Shown here: positions 23,284 to 32,224 of the stretch, one piece after another | How positions within the stretch are numbered: the stretch's first letter is position 1 | How the letters are laid out: every line of letters starts with the position of its first letter | From: Litorivita sp050633545 | GTDB lineage: Bacteria; Pseudomonadota; Alphaproteobacteria; Rhodobacterales; Rhodobacteraceae | DNA length: 64,000 bases | NCBI GenBank assembly: GCA_050633545.1 | Contig: JBOEGS010000006.1 | Location: 1 to 64,000 of the forward strand | Reading direction: 5' to 3' | Program-made: the position numbers and the translations under genes | Notes under the pieces: model-generated | Told to the model about the DNA's origin: nothing | The model's database searches: none | The model's input: the letters and a program-made list of their open reading frames with translations, nothing else

Positions 23284-24690
23284 ATGATTCCGGTGCAAGG
23301 GTTTGACGGGCTGCAGGTGGCGGTCTTGGGGCTGGGGCGGTCGGGCCTGACGGCGGCGCGGGCCTTGCGCGCGGGCGGGGCGGTGCCGCTTTGTTGGGAC
23401 GACAATGCGCAGGCGCGTGCCGCGGCCGAGGCCGAGGGCTTCGAACTGCGCGATCTGTCGCGGGCAGGGGGTTTCGAGGGAGTCGCTCTTTTGGTGGTCT
23501 CGCCTGGAATTCCGCATCTCTATCCCGCACCAAACCCTTATATTTCAATGGCTTGGGTGGCGGGCGTGCCGGTGGACAATGACATCGGCCTGTTTTTCCG
23601 CAGCTTCGCCACCGAGGATTGGAGCGATTACGACAGCCCGCCCAAAGTCGTCGCCGTCACCGGATCGAACGGCAAATCGACGACTTCGGCGCTGATCGCG
23701 CATGTGCTCGGCGCGGCGGGAAAACCGGTGCAGCTTGCGGGCAATATCGGGCGCGGGGTGTTGGACATCGACGAGCCTGACGATGGCGGCGTTGTGGTGC
23801 TCGAACTGTCGAGCTACCAAACCGATCTTGCCCGGGCTCTGACCCCCGATATTGCTGTTTTTACTAATCTTTCTGCCGATCACCTTGATCGCCACGCTGG
23901 TATGGGCGGCTATTTCGCGGCCAAGCGGCGGCTCTTTGCCGAGGGCGGCCCCGACCGCGCGGTGATTGGTGTGGACGAGTTCGAGGGGCAATATCTGGCC
24001 AACCAGATGTCCGAAGGCGCAGGCGATGATCGGGTCATTCGCGTCTCGTCGGGGCAAAAGCTGACGGGGGCCGGATGGACGGTGTTTGCGCGCAAGGGGT
24101 TCTTGAGCGAATACCGCAAGGGCAAGCAGATCGGATCAATAGATTTACGTCAAATCAAAGGTTTACCGGGTGCGCATAACCATCAAAACGCCTGCGCCGC
24201 CTATGCGGTGTGCCGCGCGATGGGGCTTGCGCCGCGGATAATCGAGCAAGGATTTGCCAGCTATGGCGGGCTGCCGCACCGCAGCCAGATCGTCGCCGAG
24301 GCGGGCGGGGTCACCTATGTGAACGACAGCAAGGCCACCAATGTCGACAGCGCGGCCAAGGCCCTGTCGGCCTTCAAACGCATCCGCTGGATTTGCGGCG
24401 GCTTGGAGAAGGAGGGCGGCGTTGCCTCCCTTTCGGCGGCGGCGGGCGAGGTGATCAAAGCCTATGTCATCGGGCGCGAGGCGGCGGGTTTTGCAGTTCA
24501 ATTACAAGGGGTTGATGCCGAGGTCTGCACCACGATGGAAGAGGCGGTGCGCCGCGCCAGCGCCGAGGCACAGGCGGGCGATACCGTTCTTTTGGCCCCT
24601 GCGGCGGCGAGTTTTGATCAATATGACAACTTCGAGCGGCGCGGCGAGGATTTCATGGCGCAGGTGGCGGCGGTGACCGGCGCGCCCTAG
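23284..24690 (+). CDS. murD: UDP-MurNAc-L-alanine:D-glutamate ligase MurD
   Basis: A 468-residue Mur ligase adding D-glutamate to UDP-MurNAc-L-Ala. The Rossmann-like start LQVAVLGLGRSGLTAARAL and SPGIPH bind the UDP part; the ATP loop VTGSNGKSTTSALI is near 124-137. LELSSYQTDLA, FTNLSADHLDRHAGMGGYFAAK, GLPHRSQIV and YVNDSKATNVDSAAKAL are MurD hallmarks. The ATG at 23284 was chosen; an earlier in-frame start near 23143 would translate through the 25-bp repeats and lacks similarity. The stop overlaps that of the convergent flavoprotein gene in a shared CTAG, so the plus-strand operon probably ends or is interrupted here. Confidence 0.96.
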   Translation: MIPVQGFDGLQVAVLGLGRSGLTAARALRAGGAVPLCWDDNAQARAAAEAEGFELRDLSRAGGFEGVALLVVSPGIPHLYPAPNPYISMAWVAGVPVDNDIGLFFRSFATEDWSDYDSPPKVVAVTGSNGKSTTSALIAHVLGAAGKPVQLAGNIGRGVLDIDEPDDGGVVVLELSSYQTDLARALTPDIAVFTNLSADHLDRHAGMGGYFAAKRRLFAEGGPDRAVIGVDEFEGQYLANQMSEGAGDDRVIRVSSGQKLTGAGWTVFARKGFLSEYRKGKQIGSIDLRQIKGLPGAHNHQNACAAYAVCRAMGLAPRIIEQGFASYGGLPHRSQIVAEAGGVTYVNDSKATNVDSAAKALSAFKRIRWICGGLEKEGGVASLSAAAGEVIKAYVIGREAAGFAVQLQGVDAEVCTTMEEAVRRASAEAQAGDTVLLAPAAASFDQYDNFERRGEDFMAQVAAVTGAP

Positions 24691-25895
24691 GGGCGGCGCG
24701 CAGCGATATCCTTGCCCGCGGCGACGCCCGAGGACCATGCCCATTGGAAATTATAACCGCCGAGCCATCCGGTGACATCGACACTTTCGCCAATGAAATA
24801 AAGACCTTGCACGGTTTTTGACATCATCGTGGAAGAGGATAGCCCATCGGTGTCGACCCCGCCCACGGTGACCTCGGCGGTGCGATAGCCTTCGGTCCCC
24901 GAGGGCGTCAGCCGCAGGTTCGTCAGCCGCTCGCACAGCGCCCGCAGCATCGCATCACTTTGATCGGCCAGATTACCCGTCAGCTGCCAAGATTTGCTCA
25001 GATCATCCGCCAGTTTCGCAGGCAAAAGCCGCGCCAGTTCGGTGCTCAGGTTCTTGCGGCCTTGTTCTTGGCGCCGCGCGCGCAGCATCTCGAAGGGGGC
25101 GGCGGCGGGCAGCAGGTTGATGGCGATCTCTTCACCCTCGCGCCAATAGGACGAGATTTGCAACATCGCCGGACCCGAAAGGCCGCGATGGGTAAAGAGC
25201 ATGTTTTCCTCAAACGAGGCGCCTCCCGCTGCGGCGCGAACGGGTAATGCCAACCCCGCCAGCGGGGCAAAACGGCCTTCGGGGAAGGTGAAGGGGACCA
25301 GCCCCGCGCGGGTCGGGGTGACCGCCATGTCAAATTGCGCGGCGATCTGGTAGGCAAAGCCCGTCGCGCCCATTTTGGGGATGGATTTTGCCCCCGTGGC
25401 GACGACCAGATGGCGCGCCGTGACGCTCTTGCGCTTGCCGCCGACCTCCAAACTGGCGTGAAACCGCTCGCCCCGACGGGTCAGATCAACCACAGATGTG
25501 AGCAGCGACAGCTGCGCCCCCGCGCGCGCCATTTCGTCCAGCAACATGGCGACGATCTGCTTGGCGCTTTCGTCGCAAAACAGCTGTCCCAGCGTTTTTT
25601 CATGCCATGCGATGCCGTGGTTTTGCACCAGATCAAGGAAGTCCCATTGGCTGTAACGGCTCAGGGCAGATTTGTGGAAGTGCTTGTTCTGGCAGATGAA
25701 ATTTTCGGGCGCGCAGTGCATATTGGTGAAGTTGCAGCGCCCGCCGCCCGATATGCGGATTTTCTCGCCCGCGGCTTTGGCGTGGTCGATAACCAAAACC
25801 CGCCCACCGCCTTGGGCCGCATGGGCCGCGCACATCATCCCCGCCGCCCCCGCGCCGAGGATCAAAGTGTCGTAGTCTTGGTGTCGCTGTGTCAT
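24687..25895 (-). CDS. NAD(P)/FAD-dependent oxidoreductase, HI0933/YhiN (BaiN-like) family
   Basis: A 402-residue flavoprotein of the HI0933/YhiN family. It has the FAD-binding GxGxxG in DTLILGAGAAGMMCA, then AGEKIRISGGGRCNFTN, the family fingerprint, and HLVVATGAKSIPKMGATG. The tail GLYFIGESVDVTGWLGGYNFQWAWSSG is also characteristic. Members are cytosolic and mostly uncharacterised; BaiN homologues reduce bile-acid enoyl groups, which need not apply here. The ATG at 25895 was chosen at the start of similarity. It lies on the opposite strand inside the dcw cluster, tail to tail with murD and divergent from ftsW, so ftsW must have its own promoter. Confidence 0.9.
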   Translation of the reverse strand: MTQRHQDYDTLILGAGAAGMMCAAHAAQGGGRVLVIDHAKAAGEKIRISGGGRCNFTNMHCAPENFICQNKHFHKSALSRYSQWDFLDLVQNHGIAWHEKTLGQLFCDESAKQIVAMLLDEMARAGAQLSLLTSVVDLTRRGERFHASLEVGGKRKSVTARHLVVATGAKSIPKMGATGFAYQIAAQFDMAVTPTRAGLVPFTFPEGRFAPLAGLALPVRAAAGGASFEENMLFTHRGLSGPAMLQISSYWREGEEIAINLLPAAAPFEMLRARRQEQGRKNLSTELARLLPAKLADDLSKSWQLTGNLADQSDAMLRALCERLTNLRLTPSGTEGYRTAEVTVGGVDTDGLSSSTMMSKTVQGLYFIGESVDVTGWLGGYNFQWAWSSGVAAGKDIAARRP

Positions 25896-26079
25896 GCCCT
25901 CAGGTGCCGCGCGGCGCGCCGATTGGCAAGAGGTATGGCGCATTTCCTTGCCGCGCAGGCGCCATAAACACTAGCACCATGCGGTTTTTCGCGCTACACT
26001 TACCCCCAGATCCCGCAAAGGGACAGGGCGGACCCTGAAAACAGGGCCGTGAATTTGAGGCAGTGTTAGGCGGTATACC

Positions 26080-27246
26080 ATGACAGAAATGGTCTATGGC
26101 ACGATTCCCGTTCGGGATGTCGAGCCGGTTCTCCCCAAATGGTGGCGCACCATCGATAAATGGTCGATGACGTGCATTTTGACGCTTTTCAGTGTCGGGA
26201 TTTTGCTCGGGCTGGCGGCCTCGCCGCCCTTGGCTGCGAAAAACGGGTTCGACCATTTCCATTATGTGCAGCGGCAAGCGGTTTTTGGCGGCATGGCGAT
26301 GGTGGCGATGTTCATCACCTCGATGATGAATCCCAATCTGGTGCGCCGTTTGGCGGTTCTGGGTTTTTTGGTGGCTTTCGCGGCGCTGATGATGTTGCCC
26401 TTCTTGGGCACTGATTTCGGCAAGGGCGCGGTGCGCTGGTATAGCCTCGGCTTTGCCTCGGTGCAGCCGTCGGAGTTTCTTAAACCCGGATTTGTTGTGG
26501 TCGCCGCATGGATGATGGCCGCGAACCAAGAGATCAACGGTCCTCCGGGGATGAGTTGGTCTTTTATGTTGGCTGTTGTTATTGTTGCCTTTTTGGCGAT
26601 GCAGCCGGATTTCGGGCAGGCGTCGCTGGTTTTGTTCGGCTGGGGCGTGATGTTCTTTGTCGCCGGTGCGCCGATGATTTTGCTTTTGTCGATTGCGGGG
26701 TTGGTGGTGCTGGCAGGCAGCTTTGCCTATAACAATTCCGAGCATTTCGCGCGCCGCATCGACGGGTTTTTGAACCCCGATGTCGATCCGACCACGCAGT
26801 TGGGATATGCCACGAATGCGATCCGCGAGGGCGGGTTTTTCGGGGTCGGCGTGGGCGAGGGGCAGGTGAAATGGTCGCTGCCCGATGCCCATACCGATTT
26901 CATCATCGCCGTGGCCGCCGAGGAATACGGGTTGATCCTCGTGATGGTGATCATCGCGCTTTATGCCTTCATTGTGGTGCGTTCCTTGATGCGGTTGATG
27001 CGCGAGCGCGATCCCTTTATCCGCCTCGCAGGCACGGGGCTTGCGTGCATGTTCGGCGTGCAGGCGATGATCAATATGGGCGTGGCGGTGCGGCTTTTGC
27101 CCGCCAAGGGCATGACCTTGCCTTTTGTCAGCTATGGCGGCTCGTCGGTGATTGCCTCGGGCATTGCGGTGGGGATGCTTTTGGCCTTTACCCGCACGCG
27201 GCCGCAGGGCGAGATTGGCGATATCCTGCGCGGGCGCGGGCGGTAA
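26080..27246 (+). CDS. ftsW: Septal peptidoglycan glycosyltransferase FtsW
   Basis: A 388-residue SEDS-family membrane protein that polymerises lipid II at the septum together with FtsI. About ten membrane helices are visible, starting after a 27-residue cytosolic arm. Signature stretches are WYSLGFASVQPSEFLKPGFV with the conserved PSE, AMQPDFGQASLV, the large periplasmic loop with DVDPTTQLGYATNAIREGGFFGVG, HTDFIIAVAAEEYGL and LPFVSYGGSSVIASGIAVGM. The catalytic Asp of SEDS proteins lies in that loop. It needs its own promoter in the 184 bp upstream, because the preceding gene is on the other strand; no clear one stands out. Confidence 0.96.
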   Translation: MTEMVYGTIPVRDVEPVLPKWWRTIDKWSMTCILTLFSVGILLGLAASPPLAAKNGFDHFHYVQRQAVFGGMAMVAMFITSMMNPNLVRRLAVLGFLVAFAALMMLPFLGTDFGKGAVRWYSLGFASVQPSEFLKPGFVVVAAWMMAANQEINGPPGMSWSFMLAVVIVAFLAMQPDFGQASLVLFGWGVMFFVAGAPMILLLSIAGLVVLAGSFAYNNSEHFARRIDGFLNPDVDPTTQLGYATNAIREGGFFGVGVGEGQVKWSLPDAHTDFIIAVAAEEYGLILVMVIIALYAFIVVRSLMRLMRERDPFIRLAGTGLACMFGVQAMINMGVAVRLLPAKGMTLPFVSYGGSSVIASGIAVGMLLAFTRTRPQGEIGDILRGRGR

Positions 27247-27268
27247 ACGGTAGGGCGAGGGCGCATAT

Positions 27269-28411
27269 ATGAATACGAACGCACCTCTTTTGATCATCGC
27301 GGCGGGCGGCACGGGCGGGCATATGTTCCCCGCGCAGGCCTTGGCCGAGGTGATGCTGCGCAAGGGTTGGCGGGTCAAGCTGAGCACAGATGCACGCGGC
27401 GCGCGCTATACGGGCGGCTTTCCCCATTCGGTGCAGATCGAAGAGATCTCCAGCGCGACCTTCGCGCGCGGCGGCGCGCTGGCCAAGCTGGCCGTGCCGT
27501 TCCGCATTCTGGGCGGGGTGTTCGGCGCGGCCACACGGATGATGCGCGACAAGCCCGCGGTGGTGGTTGGATTTGGCGGCTACCCGTCGATCCCCGCGAT
27601 TGCGGCGGCGACAATTTTGCGCAAACCGCGCATGATCCACGAGCAAAACGGCATTTTGGGCCGTGTGAACAAGCTCTTTGCCAAACGCGTGGATGCGGTG
27701 GCCTGCGGCACTTGGCCGACCGATCTGCCCGAGGGCGTGCAGGGGTTTCACACCGGCAATCCGGTGCGCGCGGCGGTGTTGGAGCGCGCGGGCGCGGGCT
27801 ATATCGTGCCGGGGGATTATCCGATGTCCTTGCTGGTGATGGGCGGCAGCCAAGGCGCGCGCATTCTCTCCGACGTGGTGCCCGAGGCGATTTCGAAACT
27901 GCCGCCCGAGGTTTTGCGCAATATCCGCGTGGCCCATCAGGCGCGGGACGAGGATGGCGCGCGGGTCAGCGAATTTTACGCCAGCCATGGCATCGACGCC
28001 GAGGTCGAGCCGTTTTTCCACGATGTGCCGCGCCGCATGAGCGAGGCGCAATTGGTGATCTCGCGCTCGGGCGCTTCCTCTGTCGCCGATATCAGCGTGA
28101 TTGGCCGTCCCTCGATCCTCATTCCTTTTGCCGCCGCGACGGGGGATCATCAAACCGCCAATGCGCGCGGGTTGGTTGACGCGGGGGCGGCAATCTTGAT
28201 CCCCGAAGACGCTCTTGCGCCCGATGTGCTTTGCGCGCAAATAGGCGCGGTTTTGGGCCACCCCGACGGGGCGCTCAAAATGTCGCAAGGGGCGCTCGGC
28301 GTCGGCAAACCCGATGCGGCCGATGATTTGTCGCAGATGGTCGAGGCGCTCGCCAAAGGATGGCGGCCCAAAAGCAGCGCCAGTGAAAGTAGTGAAGGAC
28401 AAAGCCAATGA
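27269..28411 (+). CDS. murG: Lipid II synthase MurG
   Basis: A 380-residue GT28 glycosyltransferase that adds GlcNAc to lipid I, on the inner face of the membrane. The N-terminal G loop IIAAGGTGGHMFPAQALA (GGTGGH at 13-18) and VGFGGYPSIPAIAAA contact the acceptor. IHEQNGILGRVNK, VMGGSQGARILSDVVP, EPFFHDVPRRMSEAQLVISRSGASSVADI and PFAAATGDHQTANARGL form the UDP-GlcNAc site. Slightly longer than E. coli MurG because of a charged, serine-rich C-terminal tail. It overlaps murC by ATGA. Confidence 0.97.
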   Translation: MNTNAPLLIIAAGGTGGHMFPAQALAEVMLRKGWRVKLSTDARGARYTGGFPHSVQIEEISSATFARGGALAKLAVPFRILGGVFGAATRMMRDKPAVVVGFGGYPSIPAIAAATILRKPRMIHEQNGILGRVNKLFAKRVDAVACGTWPTDLPEGVQGFHTGNPVRAAVLERAGAGYIVPGDYPMSLLVMGGSQGARILSDVVPEAISKLPPEVLRNIRVAHQARDEDGARVSEFYASHGIDAEVEPFFHDVPRRMSEAQLVISRSGASSVADISVIGRPSILIPFAAATGDHQTANARGLVDAGAAILIPEDALAPDVLCAQIGAVLGHPDGALKMSQGALGVGKPDAADDLSQMVEALAKGWRPKSSASESSEGQSQ

Positions 28412-29817
28412 ACGCAGCCACGAAACTCCCCGGTGATGTTGGTCCGATCCATTTCGTCGGGATCGGCGGGATCGGTATGTCGGGGATTGCCGAAGTGCTG
28501 CTCAACCACGGCTATGTGGTGCAAGGCTCGGATTTGAAGACCTCGAAAATCACCGACCGTTTGGTGAAAAACGGCGCGCTTGTGTTCGAAGGCCAGCGGG
28601 CCGAGAACCTCGCAGGGGCCGAGGTGGTGGTGATTTCTTCGGCCATTAAACCGGGCAATCCGGAGCTTGACGAGGCGCGCCGTCTGGGCCTGCCTGTGGT
28701 GCGCCGCGCCGAGATGCTGGCCGAGTTGATGCGCCTCAAATCCAACATTGCGATTGCGGGAACCCACGGCAAAACCACGACCACAACGATGATGGCCGAG
28801 CTGTTGGTCGCGGGCAATTTTGACCCCACGGTGATCAACGGCGGGGTCATTCATGCCTACGGCTCCAATGCGCGCATGGGGCAGGGCGAATGGATGGTGG
28901 TCGAGGCCGACGAGAGCGACGGCACCTTCAACCGTCTGCCCGCGACCATCGCGATTGTGACCAATATCGACCCCGAACATATGGAGCATTGGGGCGATTT
29001 CGACACGCTGCGCCAAGGGTTTTTGGATTTCGTCTCCAATATTCCCTTCTATGGGCTGGCCGTGTGCTGCACCGATCACCCCGAGGTGCAAACCCTGGTG
29101 GGCAAAATCACCGACCGGCGCGTTGTGACTTACGGGTTCAATGCGCAAGCCGATGTGCGCGCGGTGAACCTGACCTATAAGGCGGGCGTGGCGCATTTCG
29201 ATATCGCGCTGCAATCCGAAGGCGTGGTGATCGAGGGCTGCACCCTGCCCATGCCCGGCGATCATAATGTGTCCAACGCGCTGTCGGCCGTGGCCGTGGC
29301 GCGGCATCTGGGCATGAAGGGCGAGGAAATCCGCGCCGCTCTGGCCGCTTTCGGGGGCGTGAACCGGCGCTTTACCAAAGTGGGCGAAGTGGGCGGCGTG
29401 ACCATTATCGACGATTACGGCCACCATCCGGTGGAAATCGCCGCCGTGCTCAAGGCCGCGCGCCAAGCCACCGAAGGGCGCGTGATTGCCGTGCACCAAC
29501 CGCACCGCTATTCGCGGCTGCATTCGCTGTTTGATGATTTTTGCTCGTGCTTTAACGAGGCCGACGTCGTCGCCATTGCCGAGGTCTTTGCCGCAGGCGA
29601 AGAGCCGATCGAGGGCGCGGGGCGCGATGATCTGGTCGCCGGTTTGATCGCCCATGGCCACCGCCACGCGCGCGCACTGCAAAGCGAGGATGATCTGGAG
29701 CGTCTCGTGCGCGAGCAGGCCAAAGCGGGCGATATGGTTGTCTGCCTCGGCGCGGGCACGATCAGCGCATGGGCCAACAACCTGCCCGCGCGTCTGGCCA
29801 AGCCGGACGCGGCCTAA
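28408..29817 (+). CDS. murC: UDP-N-acetylmuramate:L-alanine ligase MurC
   Basis: A 469-residue Mur ligase catalysing the first amino-acid addition in peptidoglycan precursor synthesis. The N-terminal UDP site is IHFVGIGGIGMSGIAEVL; the ATP loop IAGTHGKTTTTTMM is near 116-129. VVEADESDGTFNRLPATIAIVTNIDPEHMEHW, LPMPGDHNVSNALSAVAVA, DDYGHHPVEIAAVL and HQPHRYSRL are all classical MurC segments. It is coupled to murG by an ATGA overlap. After murC the conserved series is broken by two membrane genes before DUF2484/murB. Confidence 0.97.
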   Translation: MNAATKLPGDVGPIHFVGIGGIGMSGIAEVLLNHGYVVQGSDLKTSKITDRLVKNGALVFEGQRAENLAGAEVVVISSAIKPGNPELDEARRLGLPVVRRAEMLAELMRLKSNIAIAGTHGKTTTTTMMAELLVAGNFDPTVINGGVIHAYGSNARMGQGEWMVVEADESDGTFNRLPATIAIVTNIDPEHMEHWGDFDTLRQGFLDFVSNIPFYGLAVCCTDHPEVQTLVGKITDRRVVTYGFNAQADVRAVNLTYKAGVAHFDIALQSEGVVIEGCTLPMPGDHNVSNALSAVAVARHLGMKGEEIRAALAAFGGVNRRFTKVGEVGGVTIIDDYGHHPVEIAAVLKAARQATEGRVIAVHQPHRYSRLHSLFDDFCSCFNEADVVAIAEVFAAGEEPIEGAGRDDLVAGLIAHGHRHARALQSEDDLERLVREQAKAGDMVVCLGAGTISAWANNLPARLAKPDAA

Positions 29818-29985
29818 GAGTTTCAGGGCTGCGCCGAAGGTTGCGCAGGCCAAGCGAGCATCCGCGCAGGCAAATGCGCGGGGCGGCATATTTCTAAGGT
29901 CCGCATCAAGACGGGCCATATTCAATAAGACCGCGCCTGTGCCATTTCGCTCAGGCCGCTCTTGGGGCAGTCAAGGAGCGTTGCC

Positions 29986-30435
29986 ATGAAGGATGCTTTG
30001 TTTTTCATGCTATTGAGTTTGCCGTTTATCGCGGTTCTGGTGGCGGGCTACGGCGGCTACCGGCAACGGGTGCCAACGGCAATTTTGGCGGTTATCTTGT
30101 TGATCGGCGTGCCCGGTCTGGTGCTGACGGCGGCCTATTTCATCTCCTCGGTGCTGGGGGCGGATGATCCGGACGCGCGGCTGTTTTTCATGTTGGTGCT
30201 CATGGGGCATCTGGGCGCTTTGGCCTTTTCCATCGCCAGCTTTGCCTTGATGTGGCGGCTGCGCAATGCGCAAGAGCGCCGCGCGCAACGCGAAAAGGGT
30301 GTCTTTGCTTCCAAACGCAAGTCCTCCGCCCCGTCCGGAGCAGGCGCGCCAAGCGGATCGCAAGGGGGCGCAGCGGGACAAAACGATAATACCGTTTATA
30401 CCCCCTCCGACACGCTTGAGTTCTCGCGCTCTTAG
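29986..30435 (+). CDS. Membrane protein of unknown function
   Basis: A 149-residue protein with about three membrane helices: near 2-20 (DALFFMLLSLPFIAVLVAG), 29-52 (PTAILAVILLIGVPGLVLTAA) and 66-90 (LFFMLVLMGHLGALAFSIASFAL). It then has a basic helix (NAQERRAQREKGVFASKRK) and a low-complexity Ser/Gly/Ala tail. AAGGAG lies 8 bp before the ATG at 29986, a good ribosome site that decides this start. I do not recognise a family. It sits between murC and an amino-acid permease, 168 bp after murC, and may be a lineage-specific insertion into the dcw cluster. Confidence 0.7.
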   Translation: MKDALFFMLLSLPFIAVLVAGYGGYRQRVPTAILAVILLIGVPGLVLTAAYFISSVLGADDPDARLFFMLVLMGHLGALAFSIASFALMWRLRNAQERRAQREKGVFASKRKSSAPSGAGAPSGSQGGAAGQNDNTVYTPSDTLEFSRS

Positions 30436-30518
30436 GCGCAGGTTGTCATGGTCATGAGCCTGAATATTCTTCATCCCTCCTGTTTGCCCGGCGCCGCGCC
30501 GTGGCTGCGAGCGGCGCA

Positions 30519-31712
30519 ATGAGCGCGGGGCTGCAAAGACGCATCGGACCGGGGTTGCTGACGGCTTATGGCGTCGGCATCATGGTCGGGGCAGGCATTT
30601 ATGTGCTGACCGGTGCGGCGGCGGGGGCGGCGGGCATGTGGGCGCCTTTGGCCTTTGTCTTTGCGGGGCTGGTGGCCGTGCCCTCGGCGCTCAGCTTTGC
30701 CGAACTCTCCGCACGCATACCCGAAGCCGCAGGCGATAGTGCCTATGTCGAGGTCGGCCTCGGGCGGCACGGATTGGCGGTTCTGGTCGGTGCGATCAAT
30801 ATCATCGCGGGCACCGTGGCCGCCGCTGCGGTGCTGCGCGGCGGGGTGGGGTATCTGACCTCGATTGTGGATGTGCCCTCGGCTTGGGCGATCATCGGGC
30901 TTGGGCTGTTTTTGACGGCCGTGGCGATCATCGGCGTGCTCGAAAGCCTTGCTTTGGCCGCCGCCTTGACGGTGGTCGAAGTGATCGGTTTGATGCTGGT
31001 GATCTATGCGGGGTTTCACGCCGTGCCAGTGCCGGAGTGGTCCGTGCCCTTGCCGTCCGTTGAATGGAACGGCGTGGCCGCCGCGACGGTTTTTGCGTTT
31101 TTTGCCTTTATCGGCTTTGACGACATGGTGAATATGGCCGAAGAGGCCCGCGATCCGGCCCGCACCATGCCGCGTGCGATTATTGCGGCGCTGGTGATGA
31201 CGGCCTTGCTTTATGCTTTGGTGTCCTTGGCCGCCGTGCGCGCGGTGCCGCGCGAGGCTTTGGCCCTCTCCGAGCGGCCTTTGGCCTTGGTCTGGGAGGC
31301 GGGCACGGGGACGGGCGCGGTGTTCCTCTCGGCCATCGCGGTGGCTGCCGCGCTCAACGGCGTTCTGGCCCAGATCGTGATGGCCTCGCGGGTGCTTTTC
31401 GGGCTGGGGCGCCGCTCGCCTGCCATGGCGATATTCCACAAGACCCACCCGCGGTTCGGCACGCCGGTTCTGGGCACGCTGGCCGTCGGTGCGGCGGTGA
31501 TCGTCTCGGCCTTCAGCTTGCCGGTGGCGGCTTTGGCCGAGATCACTTCGCAGGCGCTTTTGATCGTTTTTGCCATCGTCAATGCCGCCCTGATCGGCGT
31601 CAAACGCAAACAGCCCGCATCTCCCTTTGCGGTGCCGGTCTGGATGCCGTGGCTGGGTATCATTGCCTGCCTTGCCGGATTTGCGGCGTCTTTCTTGGGG
31701 GGCGGCGCATGA
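30519..31712 (+). CDS. APC-superfamily amino acid permease
   Basis: A 397-residue transporter with 11-12 membrane helices. The first helix has LLTAYGVGIMVGAGIYVLTG, the G-rich unwound region that binds substrate in APC carriers, followed by VAVPSALSFAELSARIPEAAGDSAYVEVG, a strong family signature. FAFIGFDDMVNMAEEARDPARTMPRAI in helix 6 and its following loop is also typical. The start MSAGLQRRIG was chosen; GTG at 30501 is possible and neither has a clear ribosome site. Substrate is unknown. It overlaps the first DUF2484 gene by ATGA, so it is coupled to the downstream dcw genes. Confidence 0.9.
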   Translation: MSAGLQRRIGPGLLTAYGVGIMVGAGIYVLTGAAAGAAGMWAPLAFVFAGLVAVPSALSFAELSARIPEAAGDSAYVEVGLGRHGLAVLVGAINIIAGTVAAAAVLRGGVGYLTSIVDVPSAWAIIGLGLFLTAVAIIGVLESLALAAALTVVEVIGLMLVIYAGFHAVPVPEWSVPLPSVEWNGVAAATVFAFFAFIGFDDMVNMAEEARDPARTMPRAIIAALVMTALLYALVSLAAVRAVPREALALSERPLALVWEAGTGTGAVFLSAIAVAAALNGVLAQIVMASRVLFGLGRRSPAMAIFHKTHPRFGTPVLGTLAVGAAVIVSAFSLPVAALAEITSQALLIVFAIVNAALIGVKRKQPASPFAVPVWMPWLGIIACLAGFAASFLGGGA

Positions 31713-31963
31713 GCCTGTCGTTGATCATCGCCTGTTGCTGGGTTCTCGCCGCGACCGTGACGGCGATGCTGCCGATGCGCAAACAATTCCTGCCCGGTCT
31801 GGCGCTGCTTTTGGCCGCGCCTTTGCTGATCGGTGCGATCGGTTGGGACTATGGCTGGATACCGGCGCTGGCGGCGCTGGCGGCTTTTGTGTCGATGTTT
31901 CGCAATCCGCTTAGATATCTGTGGAAGCGCGCCAAGGGCGAGCGGCCGGAGATCCCGAAATGA
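31709..31963 (+). CDS. DUF2484 small membrane protein, copy 1
   Basis: An 84-residue protein with three hydrophobic helices and a basic end (RNPLRYLWKRAKGERPEIPK). It begins MSLSLIIACCWVLAATVTAML and resembles the next gene throughout. DUF2484 proteins occur just before murB in Rhodobacteraceae dcw clusters; some are misannotated as MurC. Function is unknown, but the fixed location suggests a role in envelope growth. ATGA overlaps join it to the permease before it and the second copy after it. Confidence 0.8.
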   Translation: MSLSLIIACCWVLAATVTAMLPMRKQFLPGLALLLAAPLLIGAIGWDYGWIPALAALAAFVSMFRNPLRYLWKRAKGERPEIPK

Positions 31964-32211
31964 GCCCCTCGTTGATCCTTGCCTGTTTGTGGGGCGTGGC
32001 GGCGAATGTCTTGGCCATGACGCCCAGCCGTGATCACCATTGGCGCAATGCCTATATGTTGATTGCCATTGGCATTCCGATCTTGGGCTATGTGACATGG
32101 CAAAACGGGCCGTGGGTCGGGCTATTGGTGCTGGCCGCGGCGATGAGCATCCTGCGATGGCCGGTGATCTACCTTGGCCGCTGGTTCCGGCGGCGGGTCG
32201 GGCGCGGATAG
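31960..32211 (+). CDS. DUF2484 small membrane protein, copy 2
   Basis: An 83-residue membrane protein beginning MSPSLILACLWGVAANVLAM, with SRDHHWRNAYMLIAIGIPILG and LRWPVIYLGRWFRRR. This copy fits the usual Rhodobacteraceae DUF2484 pattern best, while copy 1 is the diverged one. The two share the layout (M-S-x-SLI-AC-W--AA), which suggests tandem duplication. ATGA overlap with copy 1. Three hydrophobic segments and an arginine-rich C-terminus indicate an inner-membrane protein. No function is known. Confidence 0.85.
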   Translation: MSPSLILACLWGVAANVLAMTPSRDHHWRNAYMLIAIGIPILGYVTWQNGPWVGLLVLAAAMSILRWPVIYLGRWFRRRVGRG

Positions 32212-32224
32212 GCGTATCCCCCAG

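Noticed and set aside
31649..31708. A longer start for DUF2484 copy 1
   Set aside because: The extension overlaps the permease in another frame; the ATGA overlap at 31709 is the standard coupled start.
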